From Diphasiastrum complanatum (lineage: Eukaryota; Streptophyta; Lycopodiopsida; Lycopodiales; Lycopodiaceae): DNA of 64,000 bases. Both the position numbers and the translations under genes were made by a program. This document shows positions 50,031-63,537 of the stretch, one piece after another. The notes under the pieces are model-generated. The model searched no databases and was not told the DNA's origin. It was given only the letters and a program-made list of their open reading frames with translations. The stretch is taken from assembly GCA_029204225.1 (NCBI GenBank), contig CM055095.1, positions 39,302,141 to 39,366,140 on the forward strand, in the 5' to 3' direction. Position 1 is the first letter of the stretch. Each line of letters starts with the position of its first letter.

Positions 50031-50813
50031 CCTAAGCATGTAGGCATCACATAGCTTGACACAAAGGCATCACCTAGTTGTAATAAGTGCCAAAAATTAA
50101 GGCCTATGAAATGGACTAGTCTTTGACCTTTCCAAATACTGGACCACTGCCACCAAAACGTTTTAATTTATCCAGCGGTTTGTTTCAGCCAATGGGCAAC
50201 GGCCTTGAACAATTTCGTACAAACACAAAATGGTTGTCCAAAGTTTGGACTAGAGCATGAAAAATAGTCCAGTCAGACCAGGAATTAGTTGCTATCGGTT
50301 TGTACATGTACGCACGTCTGGACAAGGATTCGTGTGTCCGATATGAAGACAAGGGACCTATTTGTCTTACAAGGGGACACGGATATATAGAGAAAATCAT
50401 GGTAAGAATCACTTTCAATATCAATTGTTGTGTGATAGCTTGCAAGCAGGAGGCCCAACAATGTGAGCAGGACCAAGACCAAGTAGCTGAAGGTGAGAGC
50501 AAACGACCTGCAGGAGAGAACCAGTGAGAGAGAAGCTGATCGCAGCAAAAGAAGCTATTGCAGTAGAATAAGCAATGAGATTGTAGCTATTGGCTGATTT
50601 TGACGAATCCCCAAGATACTCGGGCAGAGCAACTCAAGAGCACCTCTCACCTTAGACCGAGGAGGTCTCTGAGAAGACGAGATGAATGAAGACTGAGGGC
50701 CGAGTATGAGAGTCGAGAAATACTAGTAGTAATGACAAGCAAGAACTGTGTAAGCCTCATGGTGAATCCCGGAAGATGGAATGACCATGTAGGAACTAGT
50801 ATTTCTAGGCAAA
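50031..50813. other. Gene-free stretch
   Basis: Only short frames on both strands without motifs. The short ORFs around 50185-50548 overlap on opposite strands and look incidental. Confidence 0.35.
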
Positions 50814-51690
50814 TGTAATAAATACAAGTAGACCCCTCTTAAAGAAAGTAGAGTGAGCCACCTTTTGATGGTGACCTCTAGTGGAGAGCATTATTCCACT
50901 TGTAATTTGTGAAATGTGGAAATTCCACTAGGATGCCACCTCTCTTGCTTACTTAAGAGACTCCCTCTTTGTGAAGAGGAGCTTTTTGTGTATTGTCTCT
51001 ACTCCATGCTGAAATGAGAAGGGCCTTCACGAGTTTGGTGCATCCATTGAGCTCCTTGATCATGCTTGTTTCTTGAGTGATGCATTCATGATCTTGTCCT
51101 TTCCCCCTTTGTGTGTGATTGTGGATTATATTTGTTGCTTTCCTAGACTGGATTAGTCTACTTTTCTTGTTTGTGGATTAATGTAAGAATCAGCATTCAA
51201 GTAAACTAAATAGGCTAGAAATTTGGTATGAATCTTGCATATCCTCCAACATTCTAGTTCTTGATGTTCTTGGGATTCCAAGAATCAAAAGACTGGTTGG
51301 TTTCTTGATTCTTGGACTTCTAAAATGCTGTAGATTAATTCTTGTTTCAGTTTGTGGATTAATACAAGTGTAACTTAGTTCTAGTAAAGTGTAGGATCTG
51401 ATTCAGTTCATTTTTAGAGTCGATAGTTGTAGAATCTATTGAATGTTCATTTGGGCTACATGCTGATCTGTAAATGAATGTTCATGGCTTGCATCGCTAT
51501 TTGAATGTGAGTGCTTTCAAGAGAGAACGACCCTGAGTGTCCTCTGACAGGCAGGACATAATACTACAACGTCAATCCGTCCATTCTGCCTGGTTTGGGC
51601 ATGGTAATATCAAGAACGCATTTAATAAATGCCATGAAGCCTGGTAACAGGCAGAAATAGTTCTGAAGAAACAAAAAAAATAACCAACAG
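50814..51690 (+). repeat. LTR and leader, family d, second plus copy
   Basis: It follows 35498-36330 almost throughout, with an extra 'ttgtaatttgtgaaatgtggaaattcc' at about 50900 that the other copy lacks. It ends in GCCTGGTAACAGGCAG text near 51650, and is followed by the same 'agatcctct...catttg.cgc.cattgcc' segment as at 36315. Confidence 0.75.
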
Positions 51691-52149
51691 ATCCTCTGGA
51701 GCAGAGGATCTGTCAACATTTGTCGCTCATTGCCCCTTGAACTCCAATGCATTCTTAATCTATAAGCGTTGCGACATTGTCCCCGCTCAGACCCCTGGAA
51801 ACAAACTCCCAATCTTGAATACAATCTGAATCATGACTTCTTGAACTAGCTTTGGACCGAGCCAAACTCTCTACAACGCCGACCTTGCACCCCCCTGCAC
51901 GACACCTCTCCACTGTCTGCAAACCTACAAACGACCTGCAACCATTCAGAAACCTCCTGATTTCCACATGCGACCTCCATACAAAACACAACCTGTCAAC
52001 ACCTTCACCAAGATTTGCACCAATCTCCAGACCTGCACGCAATCCACACACACCCTCCATCTCCCTTGCTCACCAAGCTGCACTGCTCAACCATCGCCTC
52101 ACACCCACATTGCTTCAGTTGCCCCTTCACGCTCCCTTTACGCTTAGTG

Positions 52150-52575
52150 AAATCTCGACCGGCATGTTCGTTCAAATCTCAACTACCACGCTCACTGAAA
52201 TTTCGACTGACCTGAACGACAACTTTAGAAAACACTCGATTGGACAGCCAACCATTCTATTAAATCTCAACCGATGGCCAATCTATCAAATTTCAACTGG
52301 AGGCCATTCTATTAAATCTCAACCAATAACAATTCTATCAAATCTCAACTGGAGCAATTTATCAAATCTCAACCGGCGGAGCCATTTGTCAAATCTCAAC
52401 CGACAGAGCCATTTGTCAAATCTCAACCGACGCATCCTGTAAAATCTCAACCAGAGCACCTGAGTCAAATCTCAACCGACGCATCCTGTGAAATCTCAAC
52501 CGGAGAACCTGAGTCAAATCTCAACCGACGCATCCTGTGAAATCTCAATCGGAGCTCCTGCTTCAAATCCTAATC
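52150..52575 (+). repeat. Quasi-periodic AAATCTCAACCG array
   Basis: The core AAATCTCAACCG (with small variations) starts at 52150, 52174, 52198, 52262, 52288, 52314, 52340, 52364, 52391, 52418, 52442, 52468, 52491, 52516, 52540 and 52565; typical spacing is 23-27 bp. It occupies the same place after a family-d LTR as the TCTCGACCG repeats at 36750-37215. Confidence 0.9.
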
Positions 52576-52605
52576 GACGGACTCCTATTAATTCTCGATC
52601 GAACG

Positions 52606-55160
<2,555 letters not shown>

Positions 55161-57850
55161 GCCCCGAACACTTTCCAATACGTCCATTAGTGATTAGCCA
55201 TGTTCAATGTTAGTCGTAGCTTTTCTCATCCTGCCCATAGCTCCACCAAGTTTGATCATGAGTCAGCAATGCATGAATCATCCTAACCCATGTATAATTG
55301 TTGGAATTTGGATCCAGATATTCTCGTTGTCTCCACTGATGGAATCCAAGAGATGGGGAATGGTTGAGGCGCTCTGTTGCCTGCTAGGTCTAGTAATGCG
55401 CTCTCTAATCATATTCCTATGGATAAGCTTAGAGTTAGTCGAACTCTCAGCCGCAGGCTATTCTTAAATGATCCTTGTGAGGCTCTTGGCATATCGCATA
55501 GCGCGTTGACACAAGAGAATCTCTGTCTCGTCTTATTCGTCTAGTTCATTGGGATATATGTTAGAAAAGGGACAGAATGATAAACACATAGTATGTATGG
55601 TAGAGTGCGCCCTCCCCTCTCTGAATGAAATTGACCCCTGAGAATGACGTTGAGAGATTGGTGAGTCATAATAGGAATGGAAGGCTTTGGCTGTGTTGCA
55701 ATTTGCTCGAAGTATCATTGATATGAGGTTAAGGCACAAGCCTTTCCAGACTAAATTACTGATATTCCAGTGTTACGTACTAAACCTTCAGATGATTGAA
55801 AACCTTCTCTAGTTCTCGGTAACCAAACGTCTGGCCTTAACTCTAGGAACCAAAGGATGGATTGTTACAACTTTCGTTCGCCTGCTTATCGAGGTTTAGA
55901 TCCGGGTAGTTGCAAGGTTTGGTGGCTCCGAATTGTAGGGGTTGCTTCCATCCATTGTTGGGTACCGTCGATGTTGCCTGTAAGCAGCAATGCTTCGAGA
56001 TGTCTCTAAAAGTAGTGATGGATGGGCATCAGAGAAAAATTCAATGAAATGAATGCCCAAAGATTTTTCATAAACTAAGGTAGGTGGCTTGTGAAAAAGG
56101 ATTCCACTTGTGATCTCCTAAGGTTGGTGGACGTGTAAATCCTTGGGATGCCAAATAGCTTAGAGTCAAAAGGCCTCATTTTAAAAAAAAATGTTAGCAT
56201 TGAGTTTCAAGGGTACCAAAGTTTAATTTTTTTTTGAAATCTCTCATGTGGCGCGAGGCGGCAGAGTTAATGGGAAGAAGGCTTCGCTGGCCAGCTGTGA
56301 AGGAGAGTGTGGAGAAGAGGCTTCACTGCTCAACTTCACTGCTCAAGACTGTAAAGAGAAGATCGTGAAGAGGCTAGGTTCATTGCTCAGCTAGGAAATG
56401 CTATGATTAAGGATCCATGCTTTGCTACTCAGCTGGGAGGACTGAGTAAATGTATTTTGACTGGAGCTAGGTCTCCGATGAGGTAGATGTTTTCTTGTTT
56501 CTTTGAGGAGCCATTTCATGCTAGTTGGAATTTTGTGAATGTTTTTGGGATTTGTTGCAGTTACAGAGTTTTATCTATTGAGGTTCTCTTAAGAAGATCA
56601 CTGCTGGTTGGTACTGATCCTGGCCAATTGCTGGTTAATTGCAGCATATACAAGGTGTTTAATCTGAAGAATTACACCATGTTGTACAATTTTTGATGAA
56701 CATGTCCAGGAGATAAAGATCAGGTACAGTAAGACTTTGTGACTATCAAACAATTGTAGGCCCTTCCTTTCTATGTTTTCAGTCATTTGCTAGAGATTTT
56801 TTTTGTCTATGTGTTATGCTTTTTCGATCATTACCTTAGAAAGTTTGTCCCTTCAATTAGACTCTAAGGCTTTCAGAAAATGTCCCTTGCTTGTTTGCTA
56901 TTACACACATTAATAGAATTTTAGATTGTCTATCATCCAATCAAGAGAAACGTTCTTTTGAATATGATTTTGAACTGTGGTTGAATCCTATACCTACTAC
57001 TGGTTTTATCAAACTCTTGTGAACTGTTCACCAAATTACAAACTTTCTAAATGTTGTGTCCTGGCTGCCCCCCTGTCAAGGTTCTATTTGCTCACAGATT
57101 TGCATCTGCCCCCATCTTTGATGATCTTTTCTGCACTCTCCAGTTCACTTTTTTCTCTTCCCACCTTGGGATTATAAGAATCTCCTAATCATTTGAAATT
57201 GATACAAGCCTGTCGGAGTCGAAGACAAATATTAAAACGATAGTCAATGCATTTATCCATAATATTCGAGGTTTAGTGCATTCTAGGTACTTGGAACTGT
57301 TTTAGTGAATTTGTTGCATACTAGGATTGTCAGTGTTGGTATGAGACATTTTAGTTATGACACCAATTGCAAGCGTGTACAAACACGCAACAAATCATAG
57401 TGATCTTCTATTTCTTATAGTGAGCTCTCGATATGCTAACAAGTGGCATAGTCTTTTTGATTAACAATCAAAGAAGTACATGCCTTAATGCATAACGGCT
57501 GTGATATAGCTCCGTAGATATGGATCTGTGACATGGATAAGTAAGGTGCCTGGATCAGGTGTCACAGAACAAATAATGCGTTTGACACATGGATAAACAT
57601 CTACCCTTAACCTTTGTAGACCCCTTCAAATCTAAGACCATATTTGAAGGCATGGGATAGATTGTCAATCTTTCATGCTTTGTTTTTTTGTTTGGGTTTG
57701 AAGGACCTTCAATTCATTATCATCAATTTTAAGATAAAACACCCAAATAGGCTTGAACTAGATCTTTATACACTTAAAATGGGAGATTGCCTTCAAAGTA
57801 TGTGTTGAACTCTAAATCCCTATAACTATCAAATATGATATCAGATCAAT
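55161..57850. other. Gene-free stretch, nothing recognised
   Basis: No frame above 100 codons and no transposon motif. GAAGAGGCTTCACTGCTCA-like text is repeated at about 56310-56350. Part could be the missing LTR, leader and gag of Gypsy-1 copy 2, but I see no LTR match to 62116-62354. Confidence 0.35.
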
Positions 57851-57904
57851 ATGATGTAAATCCTGAAATGGGAAAATCCCCCTCAAAAGATCGATTTTAA
57901 GGAA

Positions 57905-58320
57905 GTGCCACCTCTATTGGATAAAGGCAAAGGAAAAGTCAAGAATGATTCTTTAAGTCATATCTCCAGCAAGACATCATCGTCTAGGAAGTCTTCACTT
58001 GTGAAGAAAGATTTATCATCCCGAAAGTCATCACCTCCACGATCAATTCCTGCTAAGAAGACTAAACGAAGAGCCAAGACAAGTCCTTTCGGAAAAGAAC
58101 AAGCAAATGTAGTCTAGCATGATATGCCAGAGCATTTTAAACATTATACACTGGATGACGTGGTTATCATGTTACCTAAAGCACATCGTGAACCTGAAGA
58201 ACACATGTCAAAATCTATCGAGGTTTACGATGGCCCAGCTAGGATGCAGCCAATGAATCTTGCAGAACCAGGAGAACCGGAAAAGATTGTACAAGTGGGA
58301 CCACAACTTACTCCTGAATA
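57905..58320 (+). pseudogene. Gypsy-1 copy 2, linker upstream of reverse transcriptase
   Basis: A Lys/Ser-rich segment (KGKGKVKND, SSRKSS repeats, PAKKTKRRAKT; 57905-58117) is followed after a TAG by HFKHYTLDDVVIML and LAEPGEPEKIVQVGPQLTPE to a TAG at 58319. The second part leads in the same frame to YQALRLLLS, the usual start of Gypsy reverse transcriptase, so it belongs to the pol polyprotein. No protease catalytic motif is seen. Confidence 0.55.
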
Positions 58321-58380
58321 GTATCAAGCACTTCGTTTGCTACTTAGTATCAAGATTGTTTTGCATGGACTTATCAAGAT

Positions 58381-59741
58381 TTGAAGGGTATTCCGACATC
58401 AGTCATTGAACATACCATACCTTTAGTACCTGATGCAGTACCAAAGGTTACAAAGTTCTATCACTGTAATCCTAATGTGGCAGATCTGATAAAGAAAGAA
58501 CTTCAGAGATTGCTTGACGCCGATTTCATTTATGAGATCGAGCATACTGAATGGATTTCACCGATTGTCATTGTTCCTAAGAAAAAGAGAAATTGTGAAT
58601 CTGTGTGAGTCTCAAAGCATTGAATAAAGTGACACAGAAGGATCACTTTCCGTTACCTTTTACTGAAAGCTTTCTGGATTGCCTTGCCGGAGTGGAAGCT
58701 TATAGTTTCCTGGATGGATTTAGTGGTTACAACCAGGTTAAGATTGCACCTGCCGATCGCCACAAAACTGCTTTTGCAACAGAATGGAGCACCTATGCTT
58801 ACAAAGTAATGTCGTTTGGACTCTGTAATGCACCAAGTTCATTCCAAAGAGTAATGCAATTTGCCTTTAAAGATTATCTACAGAAATTCCTTGAAATTTA
58901 CTTGGACGACTTAGGAGTTCATAGTACAGATACAGACCACCTGGATCGATTGGAAAAAGTCTTTGAGAGATGCCGCAAATATCAGATTTCTCTAAATTCA
59001 GAAAAATGCCAAATATGGGTTTCTCATGGAGTGGTGCTTGGACATGTGATATCAAGACATGGTATTGCCATCGATTACTCTAAGATCAAAGTTATTGTGG
59101 AATTGCCACCGCCAGCAACAATTCGAGGAGTTTATGTGTTTATGGGTCATGCGAACTACTATCGAATTTTTATTATCTTCTTTGCGGATTTAGCACAACC
59201 TATATACAAATTAACTATTGTTCCTATTTGGACAGTAGAGGCGTTAGAAGCCTTTGAAAAGTTAAAAAAAGCATTATCTTCAGCACCAATACTGCATTCT
59301 CCAGATTGGACATTAGAGTTTCATGTTCATACAGATGCCTCAAAATATGCCATTGGATCAGTTTTGACGCAGCCAGGTGACTATAAGAAGGATTATCCTA
59401 TACGATTTGCAAGCAGACAGCTTACAGATCCAGAGAAGAATTATTCAACAACAGAACGTGAAGCGCTAGCCATGATTTTTTCTGTTCGGAAATTTTGTCA
59501 CTACCTCATGGAAACGCACTTTGCATTTTATACGGATCATCAACCGTTACTTTACTTGGTAAATAAGACATGTAATACTAGATGTATTGCAAGATGGTTA
59601 TTATTATTGACTGAATTTGACTTTCAAATTGTGGTAAGAAAGAGGAAGCAACATTATCTAGCCGATCACGTTTCACGAATTGAATCTGCATCAGTTAATA
59701 CTGAAGTGGATGATGAACTGCCAGATGCTGTGTTGTTATGA
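58381..59741 (+). pseudogene. Gypsy-1 copy 2, reverse transcriptase and RNase H (nearly intact)
   Basis: A short frame (58381-58608; KGIPTSVIEHTIPL, ELQRLLDADFIYEI, WISPIVIVPKK) is separated by one frameshift near 58605 from a 378-residue open frame to 59741. That frame has LDGFSGYNQVKIA (first catalytic Asp), FGLCNAPSSFQRVM, and YLDD in IYLDDLGVHS. RNase H follows: HTDASKYAIGSVLTQ, TTEREALAMIF, FAFYTDHQPLLYL and the ADHVSRIES end, with all three acidic residues present. It is the best-preserved polymerase in the window. The ending DELPDAVLL suits Athila/Tat-like Gypsy lineages. It lacks gag and protease. Confidence 0.92.
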
Positions 59742-60114
59742 AGTCTTACATCCGGTTTTATCGCAAGCACCGTTTAAAAAATGGGGACTGGATTATGTTG
59801 GTCCTATTCACCCTACTGCTCAAGGATCTCAGACCCGCTACATTATCGTCGCAATTGATTATATGACCAAGTGGGTTGAAGCCAAAGTTGTCAAAGTGGC
59901 TGATGCGAAATCTACGACCAAGTTTCTATATGAAAATATTATAATCAGATTTGGATGTCCGATCGAAATTGTCAGTGATCGGGGTACACACTTTGTTAAT
60001 CAAACAATAAAACAGTTCGATGCCACGGTGCTTGAAGGGTTTGAAGACGAGGATATTTTTGAAGAAGAAGAGACCTTGGCACCTATTCCACGCCTACCAA
60101 CGACAGTACCATAA
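59742..60114 (+). pseudogene. Gypsy-1 copy 2, partial integrase core fused in frame to the extra gene
   Basis: After a deletion of the HHCC finger, the frame 59680-60114 carries WGLDYVGPIHP, VAIDYMTKWVEA (first Asp) and IVSDRGTHFVNQ (second Asp). Then, before the third catalytic residue (Glu), it passes without a break into KQFDATVLEGFEDEDIFEEEE, the acidic part of the extra gene seen at 10168 in copy 1. The junction lies in a shared AAAACA(G/A)TTCGA, so a short-homology deletion removed the integrase end, the spacer and the extra N-terminal domain. A TAA ends this frame at 60112. Confidence 0.85.
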
Positions 60115-60744
60115 GGGTCTCCTGCTGCTGCCACCTCCACGACTATCGATTCTGGTGATGCTCTCGGGCAAGTGATCCAATCTATGCTGGATAAGAAGAA
60201 GGAAATGGAACATAGGATCTCTGATTTAGGATCCGAAAACACTCTGATCAACCAGAAAACTGTCCAGCTGGATCGAGAGGTGAAGATAGCCAAGCAACAT
60301 GAAGAAAAGGCTGAAAGCGAAAAGAAATTGGCTCAGCAACAAGCTGATTGCTTGGAAACCTACATCAGCTCCCTACAAAATGCCCTGACAACTGCACATG
60401 ATCACGTAGATAAGGCAGTGCAAGATGCCAAGCAACAAGTGCAGCTGCTGAAGGGGCATTTACAAATGGCCGAACAAGATCACACACAGCTTCAAGGTGA
60501 ATTGGATGCGACCACCCTTGAGCATGATGCATATCTGCAAACACAAATACCTGATCATCCGGTCACGCCGATAGAGATTGCATATTTGTTCAAGAAAGTG
60601 GAAACATACAAAGTGGCCCTTCAGGGATTCCAAGGCCGCTTTGATAGGTTCGAAGGAGCAGCTTCAACCGAGTTGGCAAAGGCAAAAGAGACCATCAATG
60701 CCTATGAAAAAACCGCCGCTCAAGTGTTGGAAGCCGGACCATAA
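60115..60744 (+). pseudogene. Gypsy-1 copy 2, coiled-coil part of the extra gene
   Basis: The same frame as the fused integrase resumes after one stop and is open to 60744. It has QSMLDKKKEMEHRISDLG, KLAQQQADCLETYISSLQ, LKGHLQMAEQD, LQGELDATTLEHD and QIPDHPVTPIEIAYLFKKVE, with heptad spacing through most of 60172-60500. It matches copy 1 (10340-10920) at about nine in ten residues and keeps sense codons at the three copy-1 stops. It ends at TAA after VLEAGP, where copy 1 has CAA. Role unknown; a multimerising or particle-associated protein is possible. Confidence 0.75.
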
Positions 60745-61693
60745 ATCTCCGTCCCGGTCATGCCACAATTCTTCCCTTCGTGCCAAGAAGCTGTATAGAT
60801 GGATACAGGGGCTGATTCGAGGACCAGGGGGGAGCTCCAGATCTAGCAGATCAACCACCAACTATACCGGCAGTACAAGCGGGTCCATCATCATCAAGGA
60901 CAAGCCATTTATTCAGAAGGCCCATCAACGTCGAGGACCAGATTTAGACCTTCTTAAAGCAGCATCCACATGAGTCCTCGCGTGATAGATGGGTTCTCAA
61001 ATTTAAGACCTCCGAGATCGAGGTCGGCAAAGAATTGGACAAAATACCTGCACTGGGAGAGCAGCCGGCATGGAGAATCACGGTTTTTGAGAAAACTCCG
61101 GAATCAATTAGGAGTTACGTTGCCAGCCCTCGCCAGTTGCGGGTAGATCCTTATTACGTGCCAATGCCGCGAAGACAAAAATGAAAAGATTTGGGATTGG
61201 CTATGGATAAAATCACCATCCATACGTCCAATTGGCCAATCATCCACCAGTCTTACAGCTGGAATATTTCAGTGGACTTCCACCAGGCCTTACAAGCATA
61301 TCAGAGAGAGTATGTTCACTCTCATATGAGGACCCTAGATGTGTGGCACTTATGATACGTGAGATGTCCCTCCTGCGTCAGGACCTATGTCAGACAACTC
61401 AGCACACCTATCCAGACACAGTCTCAGATTACATCCCTCTTCTCTCGCCGGAGATCACGCCTTGATGCAGACATGACTGACAGCAATTGCGACGACATTC
61501 CCAGACCTAGGATGCAGAGACGACGCACCACCCAGCCTCAGGCGGTCACAAGAGTTACACGCCCTTCTAGACCTCTTACACAGAGACACACTATACATGC
61601 TCCTGTTCACAGGCGACGTCAGCGGGCTCCTGCACTTCCTCATGCTACAGCGCGCATTACATCCTTCTACAGTGCCAGTACAAACCTGGGATC
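60745..61693 (+). pseudogene. Gypsy-1 copy 2, decayed linker with an extra Arg-rich segment
   Basis: 60745-61325 aligns with 10915-11485 of copy 1 but in shifting frames. Then 61329-61711, about 383 bp absent from copy 1, reads in one frame as a basic segment (PRPRMQRRRTTQPQAVTRV, RPLTQRHTIHAPVHRRRQR). It is GC-rich. Either copy 1 lost it or copy 2 gained it. Confidence 0.5.
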
Positions 61694-62065
61694 TTGACAT
61701 GGATACCGGGTCCAATGGTGCGACAATCGGCAATGTTTGCAAAAGATCTAACTCTGTTGGCGTCAATGGCAACCAAATGGGACGATTGTCTTCCTACCCT
61801 GGCATTCAATCCAAATAAGCCGATGGCCTCAGAGCAAATCAAAGATCAGCTGCTGATTGCTCGACTGTATTTCCGTGCGACTATGATGGGAGGCTCTTGG
61901 GAATTCCACTTCACCTCATGGACAACTTCCAAGTGGATTTCCGGAGCCCACCGTTGTTTCCTGCCGCATAATTTGGATTTCAATATTGTCCGCCTTGACT
62001 TTATGGAGAAGGTGCAGTATCATTTAATTAAGATTCGGCACGAAGCCAATAAAAGTCTCCAATAA
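61694..62065 (+). pseudogene. Gypsy-1 copy 2, conserved C-terminal domain of the extra gene
   Basis: An open frame of about 115 codons ends at TAA 62063. Its text matches copy 1: AKDLTLLASMATKWDDCLP, NPNKPMASEQIKDQLLIARL, FRATMMGGSWEFHFTSWTTS, KWISGAHRCFLPHNLDFN, FMEKVQYHLIKIRHEANKSL. It is rich in Trp and His. This copy has no internal stop, whereas copy 1 has three. It closes the element 50 bp before the polypurine tract. I do not recognise the fold; conservation between copies suggests it was selected when the element was active. Confidence 0.65.
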
Positions 62066-62100
62066 CTGCATATTGCATTTGTCGTGGGACCGCCACCAGT

Positions 62101-62354
62101 TTTGGTGGGGGATACTGTTAGAGGGTTTGCAGATCCCAAGGCAACCCTAACCCTAGTTAATAAGTGAGAGGGACCCTGCGTGTGTAAGTCCAACTCGATG
62201 ACCACATAGTTATTTGATTGATTAGTTAAAAGTCAATAAAAGGAATTTAGGCCTTTTTGCGGGACTTTTAATGTTGCAGGGCCTAATTGTCAAGTTAGTG
62301 AATAAAGTTGGGTTTCCCTCCAATTTTGATGGTTCCCACACTTTTTTAAATTGG
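62101..62354 (+). repeat. Polypurine tract and start of 3' LTR of Gypsy-1 copy 2 (family h)
   Basis: TTTGGTGGGGGA precedes the LTR start TGTTAGAGGG at 62116. About 239 bp matches 11895-12137, including 'ggcctttttgcgggacttttaatg'. After 62354 the two copies part. Confidence 0.75.
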
Positions 62355-62940
62355 GGAAAAAAAGGCCATACAACATGATTCATAGAAAAGCAAAAACTTC
62401 AAGCTGTTCAAGTGGGAAAAAGAGAGAAGCCAAGTGCTCATTGGAAGCAATTCAAAAAAAGACGAGAAACTGAAAAATGGCGAGAAAAATTGAACTAGCG
62501 AGTAAGAGCCTTATAACTCGTTGACCTCCAAAATGATAGCTCTGAGGCTGCTAATCACTCTACTGAAAAAAGGTGTCAAAAAGAGGTTTGGCGAGTAATA
62601 GCTTCTAAGTGAGTAAAAGAACTGATGGCGAGTTATAATGTATAACTCGATGAGATCACAGAACAGAGCTTGAACTCTGCCTTGCTCACTAAAACAGTGG
62701 CGAGTAATAAAAATCACAAAAAAGTGAAAAAAAAGCATAGTAGGCGAGTAATAAACATGTCAAAAAGAGAGAAAATAGCAGATAAATAGAAACTAAAAAA
62801 CCACTCCTAAGACTATTTAACATTGTCTGCCAGGCAACGACACCAAAAAAATGTTGGACCCTTTCCGTGCCTCCCTAATTGGTCAGATCTAAAGGGCAAA
62901 GAAGGAGTTTTGTCGTGTAGTATCGAGCTTCATGTAACTT
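62355..62940. repeat. Gene-free stretch with repeated GCGAGTAA/GCGAGTTA motifs
   Basis: GCGAGT occurs five times between 62495 and 62755, in phrases such as GGCGAGTAATA, besides several AACTCG. No coding. It resembles, in reverse orientation, the AACTCGC-rich region at 27114-27820 and is probably part of an LTR or leader. Confidence 0.45.
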
Positions 62941-62948
62941 GAATTTAC

Positions 62949-63473
62949 ATGAAGGTGACTTTACTATTTTGGAGAGAATTGCACCAATTGAAAAATTTAT
63001 CTCTTAGTGTACCTCTAGAAGCATATATAGTACTTCAAAGCAGAGGTAACAGTTGGAAAATTGTTTCATCTCTAAGTACTCATATGATCTTAGAAGTCAG
63101 ACTAAGGATAATGATTTTTTGGGTAAATGTGAAAGTTGAAAAATTGGTTTGTTAGTTTTTGAACTTGATCTTCAGGATTAGTCAACTGCTCATACAATGT
63201 ATTGTGTAAACTTATTTTACATGATGATGGCAATTGAATGTGCTGAGGACTTTACCCATTTGGAGGACTTATCGCTCAATGTACCTTTGGAACTTGAAAG
63301 AGTACTTAAAATCAGAGATAAACAACTGAGAAATCGTTCCATCTCTAAGCGCTTGATTAGGTCGGTTGGTCAGATTGAGGATAATGATTCGTGGGAAAGA
63401 GTTAAAAGCATATAAATTGAATCTTCCCTAGTTTGTCTGTTCTGAGGACAGAACTTGTTCAAGGGGAGAAGAA
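62949..63473 (+). pseudogene. Tandemly duplicated chromodomain end of a chromovirus (Gypsy) polyprotein
   Basis: 63197-63415 reads DFTHLEDLSLNVPLELERVL, then KIRDKQLRNRSISKRLIRSV and DNDSWERV. The pattern P-x-x-(I/V)L..R...LRNR.I....V.W......D.(T/S)WE is that of the chromodomain at the end of chromovirus integrase, which steers insertion to marked chromatin. 62949-63155 is a diverged copy about 248 bp upstream (LHQLKNLSLSVPLEAYIVLQ...). The polyprotein ends in ELVQGEKN-like text and the purine run at 63461-63473. Most of the integrase is absent. Confidence 0.6.
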
Positions 63474-63537
63474 TGTTACGTCCATGTCTTGTATATAGGA
63501 TTTAGAATAATCTTGATACCCAACAAACCTTGTACAA
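63461..63537 (+). repeat. Polypurine tract and truncated LTR of the chromovirus
   Basis: AAGGGGAGAAGAA (63461-63473) precedes an LTR start TGTTACGTCC at 63474. The LTR is cut after about 60 bp by a Copia-3 copy. Confidence 0.6.

Noticed and set aside
50185-50548. Overlapping frames on both strands of 75-105 codons
   Set aside because: No motif, no partner exon and mutual overlap; likely chance.
51852-52442. 196-codon frame with SNLNR repeats, resembling leucine-rich repeats
   Set aside because: The repeats mirror the AAATCTCAACCG DNA array and the frame has no other support.
58867-59055. Antisense frames within the Gypsy polymerases, also at 6966-7403
   Set aside because: Shadows of the coding strand.
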